A stretch of 64,000 bases of DNA from positions 186,001 through 250,000 of the forward strand of contig JAIXZW010000012.1 in NCBI GenBank assembly GCA_027489375.1, in the 5' to 3' direction. Positions 8,580-17,591 of this stretch are shown here, piece after piece. How positions within the stretch are numbered: position 1 is the first letter of the stretch; each line of letters begins with the position of its first letter. The notes beneath the pieces are model-generated. The model was not told the origin of the DNA. It searched no databases and saw only the letters and a list, made by a program, of their open reading frames with translations. The DNA comes from Paracoccaceae bacterium. Its GTDB lineage: Bacteria; Pseudomonadota; Alphaproteobacteria; Rhodobacterales; Rhodobacteraceae. Both the position numbers and the translations under genes were made by a program.

Positions 8580-9188
8580 ATGGACATCGAAGCACTTGCC
8601 CGCGACATCGCGACCCGCGAAGGCGGTTACGTCAACGACCCGGCCGATCCGGGCGGGCCGACGAACCGGGGCGTCACGCTGAACACCTTGCGGCGGCTGC
8701 ACCTCGACGTCACGGGCGATGGCCGTGCAACCCGTGCCGACCTTTTGGCGCTGACGCTGGATCAGGCGGCGGCGGTCTATGTGGCCGAGTTTTTCGAACG
8801 CCCCAAGCTGGGCCTCTTGCCCGAAATCCTGCACCCCCCGGTCTTCGACATGCAGGTGAATTCCGGCGCGCAAGCCGTTCGTATCCTTCAGAAACTGCTC
8901 ACCCGCATGGGCTTTCCCTGCGCGATCGACGGCCGGATCGGCCCGCAAACGGCCAAAGCCGCCGAAGCCGCCGCCCGTGCCGCCCCCGACCATATCGCCG
9001 ACGCCTACGGCATCGCCCGCCGCACCTATTACTACGCGCTGGCCGAGTCCCGCCCCGTCCTGCGCCGCTTTGCTCGCCGCCGCGATGGCGGCAAGGGCGG
9101 CTGGATCACCCGCGCCGAGGGCTTCATCGCCCCCCGCTTCCACCTGACCGACACGCAACACCGCGAAAGGACCGCCTCATGGGCCTGA
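8580..9188 (+). CDS. Endolysin (GH108 N-acetylmuramidase), GTA release type
   Basis: A 202-residue muramidase. The N-terminal GH108 domain has the catalytic Glu14 in REGGYVNDPADPGGPTNRGVT, and the C-terminal part (about 95-175) is the small peptidoglycan-binding domain. In Rhodobacter capsulatus a gene pair of this type outside the main GTA cluster encodes the endolysin and holin that release GTA particles. The holin gene follows here with a 10-bp overlap, and no other phage genes flank the pair. The start at 8580 follows GGGGGGC and removes 10 non-family residues. Confidence 0.85.
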   Translation: MDIEALARDIATREGGYVNDPADPGGPTNRGVTLNTLRRLHLDVTGDGRATRADLLALTLDQAAAVYVAEFFERPKLGLLPEILHPPVFDMQVNSGAQAVRILQKLLTRMGFPCAIDGRIGPQTAKAAEAAARAAPDHIADAYGIARRTYYYALAESRPVLRRFARRRDGGKGGWITRAEGFIAPRFHLTDTQHRERTASWA

Positions 9189-9577
9189 TCGACCGCCTGC
9201 TCGCTTCGAACGATGCCACGGCCACGCTGCGGGCGCTGGCCGATGCGCTGAACGCCGAAATTCCCACCGCTGCGAAACAGGCGGGGCGCTACGACCAGAT
9301 GGTCGATGCGGTGAACCGCCTGCCGCGCCCGATCATGGCACTGGGGGCGCTTCTGCTGCTTGGCTACGCCATGCTCGACCCTGCGGGGTTTTCGCAGCGC
9401 ATGACCGCGCTTGCCAACATGCCCGAGGCGCTCTGGTGGCTGGTGGGCGGGGTCATCACCTTTACCTTCGGCGCGCGCGAGACGCATTATCTGCGCAATC
9501 GCGGCGCAAAACCCGCCGAAACCGCGAAAACCGAACCGAATGCGGCGCTGGATGAGTGGCAAAGCACGCGACCCTGA
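9179..9577 (+). CDS. Holin, 3-TM type for gene transfer agent release
   Basis: A 132-residue membrane protein with an amphipathic N-terminal half and two clear membrane segments (about 50-67, [15 protein letters not shown], and 83-98, [15 protein letters not shown]). This fits the GTA holin family. It should permeabilise the inner membrane so the overlapping upstream endolysin reaches the wall. AAAGGA precedes the start. The C-terminus is charged and proline/alanine-rich, as in many holins. Confidence 0.82.
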   Translation: MGLIDRLLASNDATATLRALADALNAEIPTAAKQAGRYDQMVDAVNRLPRPIMALGALLLLGYAMLDPAGFSQRMTALANMPEALWWLVGGVITFTFGARETHYLRNRGAKPAETAKTEPNAALDEWQSTRP

Positions 9578-9644
9578 CGCGCTGTCCTTGACCTGTCAGG
9601 TGGCCTCTGGCAAAGCCAAGGCGACCAGACAGGAACTTGATCAA

Positions 9645-11390
9645 ATGAACCTCTTCTCGGATATCCGGGACCTCGTCCTTGCCTCGCTGAACGATATGGT
9701 GGCCCAAGGCCAGCTTCCGGCGGGTCTCGATTTCGCTGCCGTCGCCGTCGAACCGCCGCGCGATGCGGCGCATGGCGACATGGCGACCAATGCCGCGATG
9801 GTGCTGGCCAAGCCTGCCGCGATGCAGCCCCGTGCCATTGCCGATGCCCTTGCCGCCCGCCTGATGGCCGATCCGCGCATTGCGGGGGCCGATGTGGCCG
9901 GACCCGGTTTCCTCAACCTCCGCCTCAACCCCGTGATCTGGCAGGGGCTGGTGCGGTCGGTTCTGACGCAGGGCATCGACTATGGCCGCGCGAACCTTGG
10001 CGCAGGCAAGAAGGTCAACGTGGAATTCGTCTCGGCCAACCCGACGGGGCCGATGCATGTGGGCCATACCCGTGGCGCGGTCTTTGGTGACGCACTGGCG
10101 CGGCTTCTGGCCTTTGCCGGATGGAACGTCACCCGCGAATATTACATCAACGACGGCGGCGCGCAGGTCGATGTGCTCGCCCGTTCCGCCTATGAACGCT
10201 ACCGCGAGGCGCTGGGGCTTGAACCCGAAATCCGCGAAGGGCTTTACCCCGGCGATTACCTGATCCCCGTGGGCGAGGCGCTGAAAGAGAAATACGGCGA
10301 CAGCCTGCTCGACAAGGGCGAGCAATATTGGCTGAAAGACGTGCGCGATTTCGCCACCGAAATGATGATGGCCGAAATCCGTAACGACCTCAAAGTCCTG
10401 GGCGTCGAGATGGATGTCTATTCCTCGGAAAAGGCGCTTTACGGCACGGGCGAGATCGAGGCGGCGATTGCAACCCTGCGCGACATGGACCTGATCTACG
10501 AAGGCGTGCTGGAACCGCCGAAGGGCAAGGAACCCGAGGATTGGGAACCCCGCGTCCAGACGCTGTTCCGCTCCACCGCGCATGGCGACGACGTGGACCG
10601 CCCCGTGCAGAAATCGGACGGGTCCTGGACCTATTTCGCGCCCGACATCGCCTATCACCACAACAAGGTGAAGCGCGGCTTCGACGCGCTGATCGACATT
10701 TTCGGTGCCGACCACGGCGGTTACGTCAAGCGGATGAAGGCCGCCGTTTCGGCGCTGTCCAATGGCCGCGTGCCGCTGGATATCAAGCTGATCCAGCTTG
10801 TGAAACTCTACAAGAACGGCGAACCCTTCAAGATGTCCAAGCGGGCAGGAACCTTCGTCACCCTGCGCGATGTGGTGGAACAGGCGGGCGCGGATGTGAC
10901 GCGCTTCGTCATGCTCACCCGCAAGAATGACGCCGCGCTTGATTTCGACTTTGACAAGGTGCTGGAACAGTCCAAGGACAACCCTGTCTTCTACGTGCAA
11001 TACGCCAATGCCCGCGTGAATTCGGTGCTGCGCAAGGCCCGCGATGCGGGGATCGCGGTGGATGATGCCACGCTCTCTGCCGCCGATCTGGCAGGGCTGA
11101 CGCATGAGGCCGAGATCGAGGTGGCCAAGAAGCTTGCCGAATGGCCGCGTCTGGTCGAAATCGCCGCGCGCAACAACGAACCGCATCGCGTGGCCTTCTA
11201 TCTGTACGAGCTTGCCTCCGATTTCCACGGCCTCTGGAACCGTGGCAATGACGACACCTCGCTCCGCTTCATCCAGGACGGCCAAACCGCCGTTTCGCAG
11301 GCGAAAATCGCCCTCGCGCGGGCCGTTTCGGTTGTGATTTGCAGCGGTCTTGCTATCTTGGGCGTCACTCCGGTCGAGGAAATGCGCTGA
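9645..11390 (+). CDS. argS: Arginyl-tRNA synthetase
   Basis: Class I synthetase charging tRNA-Arg, 581 residues. The HIGH signature is HVGH (138-141) in [13 protein letters not shown], and KMSKR occurs near residue 397 in [15 protein letters not shown]. The N-terminal add-on domain and the C-terminal DALR anticodon-binding domain ending VTPVEEMR are complete. The start at 9645 matches family N-termini. It heads a same-strand run with the SPOR protein, nagZ and scpAB, an arrangement common in Rhodobacterales. Confidence 0.96.
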   Translation: MNLFSDIRDLVLASLNDMVAQGQLPAGLDFAAVAVEPPRDAAHGDMATNAAMVLAKPAAMQPRAIADALAARLMADPRIAGADVAGPGFLNLRLNPVIWQGLVRSVLTQGIDYGRANLGAGKKVNVEFVSANPTGPMHVGHTRGAVFGDALARLLAFAGWNVTREYYINDGGAQVDVLARSAYERYREALGLEPEIREGLYPGDYLIPVGEALKEKYGDSLLDKGEQYWLKDVRDFATEMMMAEIRNDLKVLGVEMDVYSSEKALYGTGEIEAAIATLRDMDLIYEGVLEPPKGKEPEDWEPRVQTLFRSTAHGDDVDRPVQKSDGSWTYFAPDIAYHHNKVKRGFDALIDIFGADHGGYVKRMKAAVSALSNGRVPLDIKLIQLVKLYKNGEPFKMSKRAGTFVTLRDVVEQAGADVTRFVMLTRKNDAALDFDFDKVLEQSKDNPVFYVQYANARVNSVLRKARDAGIAVDDATLSAADLAGLTHEAEIEVAKKLAEWPRLVEIAARNNEPHRVAFYLYELASDFHGLWNRGNDDTSLRFIQDGQTAVSQAKIALARAVSVVICSGLAILGVTPVEEMR

Positions 11391-11461
11391 AAAACAAGCG
11401 GCCCGCCAGAGGGAACGAGCAAACAGCGTGGCGGGACCAATCGCCGCGCACGAGGCAATTC

Positions 11462-12481
11462 ATGGCGGACCCAGACTTCGACGATTACGAAGAAGACTAT
11501 GGCGCAGCCGAAGGGCCGCGCCCGCGCAGCGTCAATGCCACACGGCTGATCAACCTTGCCGGTGCGGTCAGCTCCATCGCCATCGTGATCGGGGTCGGCA
11601 TCTGGGGTTACAAACTGGCCGTGCGCGATGTGAACGGTATCCCCGTTCTCCGCGCGATGGAGGGGCCGATGCGCATCGCCCCCGCCAATCCGGGGGGCGA
11701 GGTTGCCGCGCATCAGGGCCTTGCCGTCAATGACGTGGCCGCCATCGGTGCCGCCGCGCCGCCGCCCGAACAGCTTGTGCTTGCCCCGCGCCCCGTCGAA
11801 CTGACCGCCGAGGATGCCGCCGCCGAAGACCTGAACGGGGCCGCCCCCGATGTGTCACGGCAGGATACGGCGCTGGCCCCCGTGATCGCCCCGACCGCCC
11901 CGCTTGCCACCGAAGAGGCGACGGGCGCAGACCCCGACGCCGTGGCCAAGGCATTGGCCGAGGCGCTGGCCACCGACCCCGACGTCGCCCCGATCGAGGA
12001 AGAGGGCGTTGCCGAAGACCCCGTCCTTGCCGCAGATGCCCCCGCCGAAGCGGGCGAAGAGGTGCAGGTCGCCTCTGCCGCCATCCCCTCGACCCGCCCG
12101 CAGGCGCGCCCTGCCTCCATCGCCACCGCAGCCCCCGCTGCCGCCGAAGCCGCCGACACCGCGCCCGCCCTCGCGGCCGAAGACCCCGTTGCCCCCGCTC
12201 CGGTCGAGGTTGCGGCCTCCTCCATCCCGAACGGCACGCGGCTTGTGCAGCTTGGCGCCTTCGACACCGAAGATCAGGCGCGGGGCGAATGGACGCGGCT
12301 CACCAACCAGTTCGGCCCCGTCTTTGCGGGCAAGGCGATGGTGGTGCAATCGGCGGAAAGCGGGGGGCGCACCTTCTACCGCCTCCGCGCCCACGGTTTC
12401 GCGGATGAATCCGAGGCACGCGCCTTCTGCCTGTCGCTCTTGGAACAGAACGCCTCCTGCATACCGGCCGAACAACGATGA
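11462..12481 (+). CDS. SPOR domain membrane protein
   Basis: A 339-residue protein with an acidic cytoplasmic N-terminus, one membrane segment (about 31-50), a long Ala/Pro/Glu-rich periplasmic linker and a C-terminal SPOR domain (about 255-335; TRLVQLGAFDTEDQARGEW). SPOR domains bind denuded septal glycan, so a role in cell division or wall remodelling is likely. The stop overlaps the nagZ start by 4 bp, linking it to peptidoglycan recycling. Confidence 0.88.
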   Translation: MADPDFDDYEEDYGAAEGPRPRSVNATRLINLAGAVSSIAIVIGVGIWGYKLAVRDVNGIPVLRAMEGPMRIAPANPGGEVAAHQGLAVNDVAAIGAAAPPPEQLVLAPRPVELTAEDAAAEDLNGAAPDVSRQDTALAPVIAPTAPLATEEATGADPDAVAKALAEALATDPDVAPIEEEGVAEDPVLAADAPAEAGEEVQVASAAIPSTRPQARPASIATAAPAAAEAADTAPALAAEDPVAPAPVEVAASSIPNGTRLVQLGAFDTEDQARGEWTRLTNQFGPVFAGKAMVVQSAESGGRTFYRLRAHGFADESEARAFCLSLLEQNASCIPAEQR

Positions 12482-13491
12482 CCGCGCCCCGCTTCGGTGC
12501 CACGATCTTCGGTTGCTCCGGCCTGTCCTTGACCGCCGCCGAACGCGCCTTTTACCGCGAGGCCGATCCCTTCGGCTTCATCCTCTTCGCCCGCAACGTC
12601 GAAACCCCCGACCAGCTTCGCCGCCTCACCGCCGACCTGCGCGACAGCCTTGGCCGCGATGCGCCGATCCTGATGGATCAGGAAGGCGGTCGCGTGCAGC
12701 GCCTGCGCGCCCCGCATTGGCGCGAATGGCTGCCGCCCTTGGATCAGGTGACGCAAGGCGGCGCGCTTGCCCCGCAGATCATGGCGCTGCGCTCGCGCCT
12801 GATGGCGGCCGAGCTTCGCGCGGTTGGGGTGGATGCCAATTGCGCGCCCTGCGCCGATTTGGCCCTGCCCGAAACCCACCCCTTCCTGAAGAACCGCTGC
12901 TACGGCTCCGACCCCGCGCTTGTGGCGCAGATCGCCCGTTCGGTGGCCGACGGGTTCCTGGCGGGTGGCGTTCTGCCCGTGATCAAGCACCTGCCCGGAC
13001 ATGGCCGCTCCACCGCCGACACGCATCACGACCTGCCCACGGTGACGGTGGACCGCGCCACGCTCCACGCGCAGGACTTCGCGCCCTTCGCCGCGCTGAA
13101 CGACCTTCCGATGGCGATGACCGCGCATATCGTCTTTGCCGCCTATGATGCCGACCACCCCGCCACCCAATCGCCCGAGATGATCCGCGTGATCCGCGAA
13201 GAGATCGGCTTCGCGGGGCTTCTGATGACCGATGACCTGAACATGCAGGCGCTGTCCGGCACCTTGGCCGACCGCGCCGCCCGTTCCATCGCCGCAGGCT
13301 GCGACATCGCCCTCCATTGCAAGGGCGACATGGACGAGATGCAGGCGGTCGCCGCCGCCGCTGGCCGCATGGGCCAAGCCACCGCCGACCGCGCCGCCGC
13401 CGCCCTGCTGCGCCGCCGCGATCCCGATACCGCCGACCTTGCGGCACTCGAGGCCGAATTCGCCGCCCTCACGGGTGCCGCGCATGGCTGA
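12478..13491 (+). CDS. nagZ: Beta-N-acetylhexosaminidase NagZ
   Basis: A GH3 enzyme that removes GlcNAc from 1,6-anhydro-muropeptides during wall recycling. The 337-residue single-domain form is typical. Visible are DQEGGRVQR, the KHLPGHGRSTADTHHDLP loop (about 165-182) carrying the family's acid/base His, and LLMTDDL, holding the nucleophile Asp. It overlaps both neighbours: the SPOR stop by 4 bp and the scpA start by 8 bp. Confidence 0.93.
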   Translation: MTAPRFGATIFGCSGLSLTAAERAFYREADPFGFILFARNVETPDQLRRLTADLRDSLGRDAPILMDQEGGRVQRLRAPHWREWLPPLDQVTQGGALAPQIMALRSRLMAAELRAVGVDANCAPCADLALPETHPFLKNRCYGSDPALVAQIARSVADGFLAGGVLPVIKHLPGHGRSTADTHHDLPTVTVDRATLHAQDFAPFAALNDLPMAMTAHIVFAAYDADHPATQSPEMIRVIREEIGFAGLLMTDDLNMQALSGTLADRAARSIAAGCDIALHCKGDMDEMQAVAAAAGRMGQATADRAAAALLRRRDPDTADLAALEAEFAALTGAAHG

Positions 13492-14272
13492 CGCTTGGGA
13501 CGAAGCCGAACGCATCCCCACCGCCGAACGCCTGGCGGGCGAGGCGCTGATTGTCGATGTGGACGGGTTCGAAGGGCCGCTTGACCTGCTCCTCACGCTT
13601 TCGCGCACGCAAAAGGTGGACCTGCGCCGGATTTCGGTGCTGAAACTGGCCGAGCAATACCTTGGCTTCGTCGAAAAGGCCCGCGCCCTGCGGATCGAAC
13701 TTGCCGCCGATTACCTTGTGATGGCCGCATGGCTCGCCTTCCTGAAATCCCGCCTGCTCCTGCCGCCCGACCCGAATGACGAGGGGCCGTCCGCCGAAGA
13801 GCTTGCCGCCCACCTTGCCTTCCAGCTCGAACGGCTGGAAGCGATGCGCGAAGCCGCCGCCCGCCTGATGGCGCGTGACCAGTTGGGGCGCGACATCTTT
13901 GCCCGTGGCATCCCCGAAGACGTGGCCCGCCTGCGCACCGTCACCTATAGCGCCACGCTGATCGACCTCATGCGCGCCTATGCCCGCATCCGCACCAAGG
14001 ACGAATTCCGCCCCTTCGTCATGGACCGCGACCATGTCTTCACGATGGAGCAGGCGCTTGACCGGATGCGCGGGCTGATCGGATATGCGGGGGAATGGGC
14101 CGACCTCACCTCCTTCCTGCCCGAAGGCTGGGACGTGAACCCGATGCGCCGCCGGTCCTCGACCGCCGCGCATTTCGCCGCGATCCTCGAACTTGCCAAG
14201 CGCGGGCAGGTGGAGTTACGGCAGGGCGAAACCTTCGCCCCGATCCAGCTTCGCCGAAAGGACGGCGCATGA
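13484..14272 (+). CDS. scpA: Segregation and condensation protein A
   Basis: The kleisin subunit linking SMC heads in chromosome condensation, 262 residues. The N-terminal FEGPLDLLLTLSRTQKVDLRRISVLKLAEQYL motif is diagnostic. The region before it (1-27) is a short acidic extension. The start at 13484 overlaps nagZ, and the stop overlaps scpB by 4 bp. ScpA works with the adjacent ScpB. Confidence 0.94.
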   Translation: MADAWDEAERIPTAERLAGEALIVDVDGFEGPLDLLLTLSRTQKVDLRRISVLKLAEQYLGFVEKARALRIELAADYLVMAAWLAFLKSRLLLPPDPNDEGPSAEELAAHLAFQLERLEAMREAAARLMARDQLGRDIFARGIPEDVARLRTVTYSATLIDLMRAYARIRTKDEFRPFVMDRDHVFTMEQALDRMRGLIGYAGEWADLTSFLPEGWDVNPMRRRSSTAAHFAAILELAKRGQVELRQGETFAPIQLRRKDGA

Positions 14273-14916
14273 CCGACACGCCGGAGCCTATCGAAAAGAC
14301 CCTGTTCGAAGCCCCGCCGATGGGGGAACAGGAACGCATGGTCGAAGCCATCCTGTTTGCCAGTGCCGAACCCGTCACCGTGGCCGAACTGCAATCGCGC
14401 ATGCCCCACGGCTGCGACCCCGCCGAGGCGCTTGCCTACCTGCGCAAACGCTACGAAGGGCGCGGCGTGCATCTGGTGCGGGTGGGGGATTCTTGGGCCT
14501 TCCGCACGGCAGCCGATCTTGGCTACCTGATGCAGAAGGAAACGGTCGAGCAGCGGAAACTGTCGCGCGCCGCCATCGAAACTCTTGCAATCGTGGCCTA
14601 TCACCAGCCCGTCACCCGCGCCGAGATCGAGGAAATCCGTGGCGTGGCCGTGTCGCGCGGGACCATCGACCAGCTTCTCGAACTCGACTGGATCCGGCTA
14701 GGCCGCCGCCGCATGACACCGGGTCGCCCGATCACCTTTGTCGTGACGGAACATTTCCTTGACCACTTCGGTCTGGAATCCGCCCGCGACCTTCCGGGGC
14801 TGAAAGAGCTGCGCGCCGCAGGGCTTCTCGACAACCGCCCGCTTCCGGGATCGATGCAGAAACAGGACGACGAGGACGAGGCCACCACCGGCCAAAGCGA
14901 ATTGTTCGAGGATTGA
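14269..14916 (+). CDS. scpB: Segregation and condensation protein B
   Basis: Winged-helix partner of ScpA in the SMC complex, 215 residues. The core runs from about residue 24 (MVEAILFASAEPVTVAELQSRMP) to LDHFGLESARDLPGLKELRAAGLLD. The motif AIETLAIVAYHQPVTRAEIEEIRGV is characteristic. It begins in ATGA overlap with scpA. The acidic, Gln-rich tail QKQDDEDEATTGQSELFED is unstructured. Confidence 0.94.
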   Translation: MTDTPEPIEKTLFEAPPMGEQERMVEAILFASAEPVTVAELQSRMPHGCDPAEALAYLRKRYEGRGVHLVRVGDSWAFRTAADLGYLMQKETVEQRKLSRAAIETLAIVAYHQPVTRAEIEEIRGVAVSRGTIDQLLELDWIRLGRRRMTPGRPITFVVTEHFLDHFGLESARDLPGLKELRAAGLLDNRPLPGSMQKQDDEDEATTGQSELFED

Positions 14917-14920
14917 GTGT

Positions 14921-15109
14921 ATGGATGTGACCAAGCTTCTGATGATGATCCTGAACCCGATCCTGCGACGCCTGATTTCACGGGGCGTGGACGCAGGTTT
15001 CGACCATTTCGCGGGGCCGCAGGACAAAGGCGCGAAACCTGATCCGCAGGCGCGGCAGACGATCAAACGCCTGAACCAGTCGCTGCGCATCGGCCGCAAA
15101 CTCTGGTAG
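14921..15109 (+). CDS. Small conserved hypothetical protein (62 aa)
   Basis: A 62-residue basic protein, MDVTKLLMMILNPILRRL at the start, then a hydrophilic tail with KPDPQARQTIKRLNQSLRIGRKLW. One amphipathic or weak membrane helix is predicted at 4-20. It begins 4 bp after the scpB stop and ends 1 bp before a tandem palindrome, so it belongs to the same transcript. Function unknown. In many relatives tatABC follows scpB; it does not here. Confidence 0.7.
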   Translation: MDVTKLLMMILNPILRRLISRGVDAGFDHFAGPQDKGAKPDPQARQTIKRLNQSLRIGRKLW

Positions 15110-15110
15110 C

Positions 15111-15154
15111 CAAATCCGTTCGAACGGATTTGCAAATGTCTTCGAAGAAATTTG
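15111..15154. repeat. Two tandem 22-bp palindromes with TTCGAA-type core
   Basis: The first (15111-15132) is a perfect palindrome with half-site CAAATCCGTTC. The second (15133-15154) has half-site CAAATGTCTTC with one mismatch. Together they fill the 48-bp gap between two converging stop codons. The same arrangement follows cysS at 28230, and a single copy is at 60382. Arm sequences differ while symmetry is kept, as expected for hairpins that end transcripts. Confidence 0.75.
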
Positions 15155-15157
15155 CCC

Positions 15158-16228
15158 CTACCTGAACTGCTTGGCCAGCTTCAGCCCCTGACCCTGATAG
15201 TTCGACTTGATCTCGCGCCCGTAAAGCGTGTCGGGCCGTTCGGCCATCCGCTCATAGACCAGCCGCCCCACGACCTGCCCGTGTTCCAGCACGAAGGGCG
15301 CTTCGTGGCAGCGCACCTCGAGCACGCCGCGTGACCCCGCGCCGCCCGCCGCCGCATGGCCGAAACCGGGGTCGAAGAAGCCTGCGTAATGCACGCGGAA
15401 TTCGCCCACCATCGCCAGATAGGGGGCCATTTCGGCGGCGTAATCGGGGGGGATCGTCACCGCCTCGCGGCTGACGAGGATATAGAATGCACCGGGATCA
15501 AGGATGATGCGCCCGTCAGCCGTGCGCACCTCTTCCCAGAAGTCTGCCGCCGGATAATGGCCGATGCGGTCCAGATCGACCACGCCGGTATGGGGCTTGG
15601 CACGGTAGCCCACCAGATCGCCGCTTTCGGGGCGCAGGTCGACCGAAAAGCCCAAGCCATCCGAAATCACCGCCTCGCCTGTCACCAACCGTTCCTGCGC
15701 GTGCAGCGCGGCCAGTTCCGCATCCGTCAGCACCGCCTGACCCTGCCGGAACCGTATCTGGTTCAACCGCATCCCCGGACGGACCAGCACCGAAAAACTG
15801 CGCGGGCAGACCTCGGCATAAAGCGGGCCTGTGTAGCCTTCGGGAATCCGGTCAAATTCCGCCCCGCCATCGGTGATCGTCCGCGTCAGCAGGTCCATCC
15901 GCCCGGTCGAGGATTTCGCATTGGCCACCGCCGAGACACCCGCGGGCAGGGCAAGCCCCTCCATCAGCGGAATCACATAGACGCAGCCCTTTTCCAGCAC
16001 CGCGCCCTGGCTCAGATCGACCTTGTGCATCTCGAATTCGGCGATGCGCTCCGCCACCGTCCGCCCATGCCCCGCAAGGAACGAGGCGCGCACGCGGTAA
16101 GCCACGGTCCCGAGCCGCAGATCAAGGCTGGCAGGCTGCACCTGTGCCGCAATCACCGCCGGATGGGCCGTGATCGCGCCCGCGTCGATCATCCCCCTGA
16201 TCGCCTGCGCCGGAAGAACCCCAGTCAT
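15158..16228 (-). CDS. dcd: dCTP deaminase, two-domain alphaproteobacterial type
   Basis: Deaminates dCTP to dUTP for dTTP supply. The 356-residue protein is a fused double of the Dcd fold. The N-half has VANAKSSTGRMDLLTRTITDGG and PLYAEVCPRSF; the C-half has FRVHYAGFFDPGFGH and LEVRCHEAPFVLEHGQVVGRL. The ATG at 16228 with GGGGGAG 7 bp upstream is preferred to a TTG two codons earlier. The gene lies 74 bp downstream of tRNA-Pro on the same strand, with a hairpin between them. Confidence 0.88.
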   Translation of the reverse strand: MTGVLPAQAIRGMIDAGAITAHPAVIAAQVQPASLDLRLGTVAYRVRASFLAGHGRTVAERIAEFEMHKVDLSQGAVLEKGCVYVIPLMEGLALPAGVSAVANAKSSTGRMDLLTRTITDGGAEFDRIPEGYTGPLYAEVCPRSFSVLVRPGMRLNQIRFRQGQAVLTDAELAALHAQERLVTGEAVISDGLGFSVDLRPESGDLVGYRAKPHTGVVDLDRIGHYPAADFWEEVRTADGRIILDPGAFYILVSREAVTIPPDYAAEMAPYLAMVGEFRVHYAGFFDPGFGHAAAGGAGSRGVLEVRCHEAPFVLEHGQVVGRLVYERMAERPDTLYGREIKSNYQGQGLKLAKQFR

Positions 16229-16254
16229 CGCCAACTCCCCCAGCGGCCAGAAAC

Positions 16255-16293
16255 AAAACCGCCCGCCATGCCAAACGGCAGGCGGGCGGTTTT
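16255..16293. terminator. Strong terminator hairpin after tRNA-Pro
   Basis: Arms AAAACCGCCCGCC (16255-16267) and GGCGGGCGGTTTT (16281-16293) enclose a 13-base loop. T-runs flank both sides, so it can terminate in either direction. It ends the tRNA transcript. The dcd start lies only 27 bp beyond it, so dcd probably depends on partial read-through or a promoter inside this gap. Confidence 0.8.
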
Positions 16294-16301
16294 TACGATG
16301 G

Positions 16302-16376
16302 TCGGGCCGGAGAGATTCGAACTCTCGACCTCCCGCCCCCCAGACGGACGCGCTAACCAGGCTGCGCTACGGCCCG
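16302..16376 (-). tRNA. tRNA-Pro (anticodon GGG)
   Basis: On the minus strand a full cloverleaf can be drawn: acceptor CGGGCCG/CGGCCCG, D-stem GCGC/GCGC, anticodon loop CTGGGGG giving anticodon GGG, and T-arm GAGAG-TTCGAAT-CTCTC with discriminator A. CCA is not encoded. The anticodon stem has two G-T pairs, TCCGT with GCGGG. A strong hairpin follows. Confidence 0.93.
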
Positions 16377-16439
16377 ACACGGCGTCTTCATAGCGGTTTT
16401 CGGGGCAGGGGCAAGCGCTAAAAACCGCCAATTCGGCAT

Positions 16440-17183
16440 TCACCTTGCGCGGCGCTTCACGCCATGCGCCAGACGCCCGCGCAGATCGGCCAGACGGGCA
16501 CGCAGGGCCACGAGTTCGTCACGGCTGGCCGCCAGATCGGAAGCCCGCGCGCGGCGCAGTCGGAAGGCGAGCGTGGTTTCCTCAGGCGAATCAACGGCCT
16601 GTTCCGAATCGTCCGGCCCCGCCTCGTCCTCGGCCTCGGCCCCGCTTGTGGCGGCAGCGGGCGCGGCGTTGAACGGCACGGGGTCGGGAAGCGGCTCTTC
16701 CTCGGCTTCGATGAAGGGGGCTTCGGACGCATCCTCGGCCACGGTCGGGGCAGGGGCCTCGCCCCCCCCCGACACCCGCGCCAATGCGGCTTCGAGCGAG
16801 ATGACCTGCGCGGTCTGGGCCACGGCCTCTTCGGTTGCGACAGTCTCCACGGGGCCGAATTCGCGGGCGAGAACCGCTTCGATATCGGCCTCGGGGGGCA
16901 TCGCATCCGCCCCGCCGCCGCCAAGCGCCGCGACATGGCGCACGCCCTGTTCGCGCAAAATCTTCTGCACCCCGCGGATGGTCAACCCGTCCTCGTGCAG
17001 CAGCTTCTTGATCCCCGTCAGCAGTGCCACGTCAGACGGGCGGTAATACCGCCGCCCGCCCGCCCGCTTCACCGGTCTGATCTGCGGAAACCGGCTTTCC
17101 CAGAACCGCAGCACATGCGCCGGCGTGTCGAGGGTATCGGCCACCTCGCTGATCGTGCGGAATGCGTCCGGCGACTTGTCCAT
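16440..17183 (-). CDS. MerR family transcriptional regulator
   Basis: A 247-residue protein whose first 80 residues are a MerR winged helix-turn-helix ([44 protein letters not shown]). The rest is a long acidic, Ala/Pro/Glu-rich segment ending in a basic coiled-coil-like helix. No metal-binding Cys cluster is present. It sits just downstream of ihfA in the rpmF-plsX-fabH-ihfA-merR order seen widely in alphaproteobacteria. The effector is unknown. Confidence 0.88.
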   Translation of the reverse strand: MDKSPDAFRTISEVADTLDTPAHVLRFWESRFPQIRPVKRAGGRRYYRPSDVALLTGIKKLLHEDGLTIRGVQKILREQGVRHVAALGGGGADAMPPEADIEAVLAREFGPVETVATEEAVAQTAQVISLEAALARVSGGGEAPAPTVAEDASEAPFIEAEEEPLPDPVPFNAAPAAATSGAEAEDEAGPDDSEQAVDSPEETTLAFRLRRARASDLAASRDELVALRARLADLRGRLAHGVKRRAR

Positions 17184-17198
17184 CCGGCTGAGATGTCC

Positions 17199-17501
17199 TT
17201 ATTTCTTGGACCCTGCGGCCACGCGATCCTTCATCAGATGCGAGGGGCGAAAGGTCAGAACACGGCGCGGGCTGATCGGCACCTCGTCGCCCGTCTTGGG
17301 GTTGCGTCCGACACGTGCCGTCTTGTCACGGACCGAAAAGGTGCCGAATGACGAAATCTTCACCATCTCGCCCGAAGCGAGCGCTTCGGACATATGCTGC
17401 AACACGCTTTCGACCAGAAGCGCGCTTTCGTTGCGCGACAATCCGACCTCGCGGAACACCGCTTCGCTCAGGTCCATCCGCGTCAGAGTCTTCTCGCTCA
17501 T
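17199..17501 (-). CDS. ihfA: Integration host factor subunit alpha
   Basis: A 100-residue HU/IHF fold protein that bends DNA as a heterodimer with IhfB. The signature [33 protein letters not shown] (about residues 44-76) includes the DNA-intercalating Pro in the RNPKTG arm. The start at 17501 ([15 protein letters not shown]) matches family N-termini; the frame continues 17 residues upstream. It lies between fabH and merR on the same strand. Confidence 0.94.
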   Translation of the reverse strand: MSEKTLTRMDLSEAVFREVGLSRNESALLVESVLQHMSEALASGEMVKISSFGTFSVRDKTARVGRNPKTGDEVPISPRRVLTFRPSHLMKDRVAAGSKK

Positions 17502-17591
17502 ACCAAAACCTCCCCCGGCTTTCTCCAAAGGATGGTAGCATTGGTTTCTCAAGTCAATATCAATGGCTTGGGCGCGGCTTTTGAGGCGCGT

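Noticed and set aside
8550..9577. Remnant prophage at the endolysin-holin genes
   Set aside because: No integrase, terminase, tail or other phage gene flanks them, base composition does not change, and both neighbours are core genes. A GTA release pair fits better.
16755..16790. Frameshift at the long C-run inside the merR gene
   Set aside because: The frame stays open and similar in composition on both sides, and the total length is plausible.
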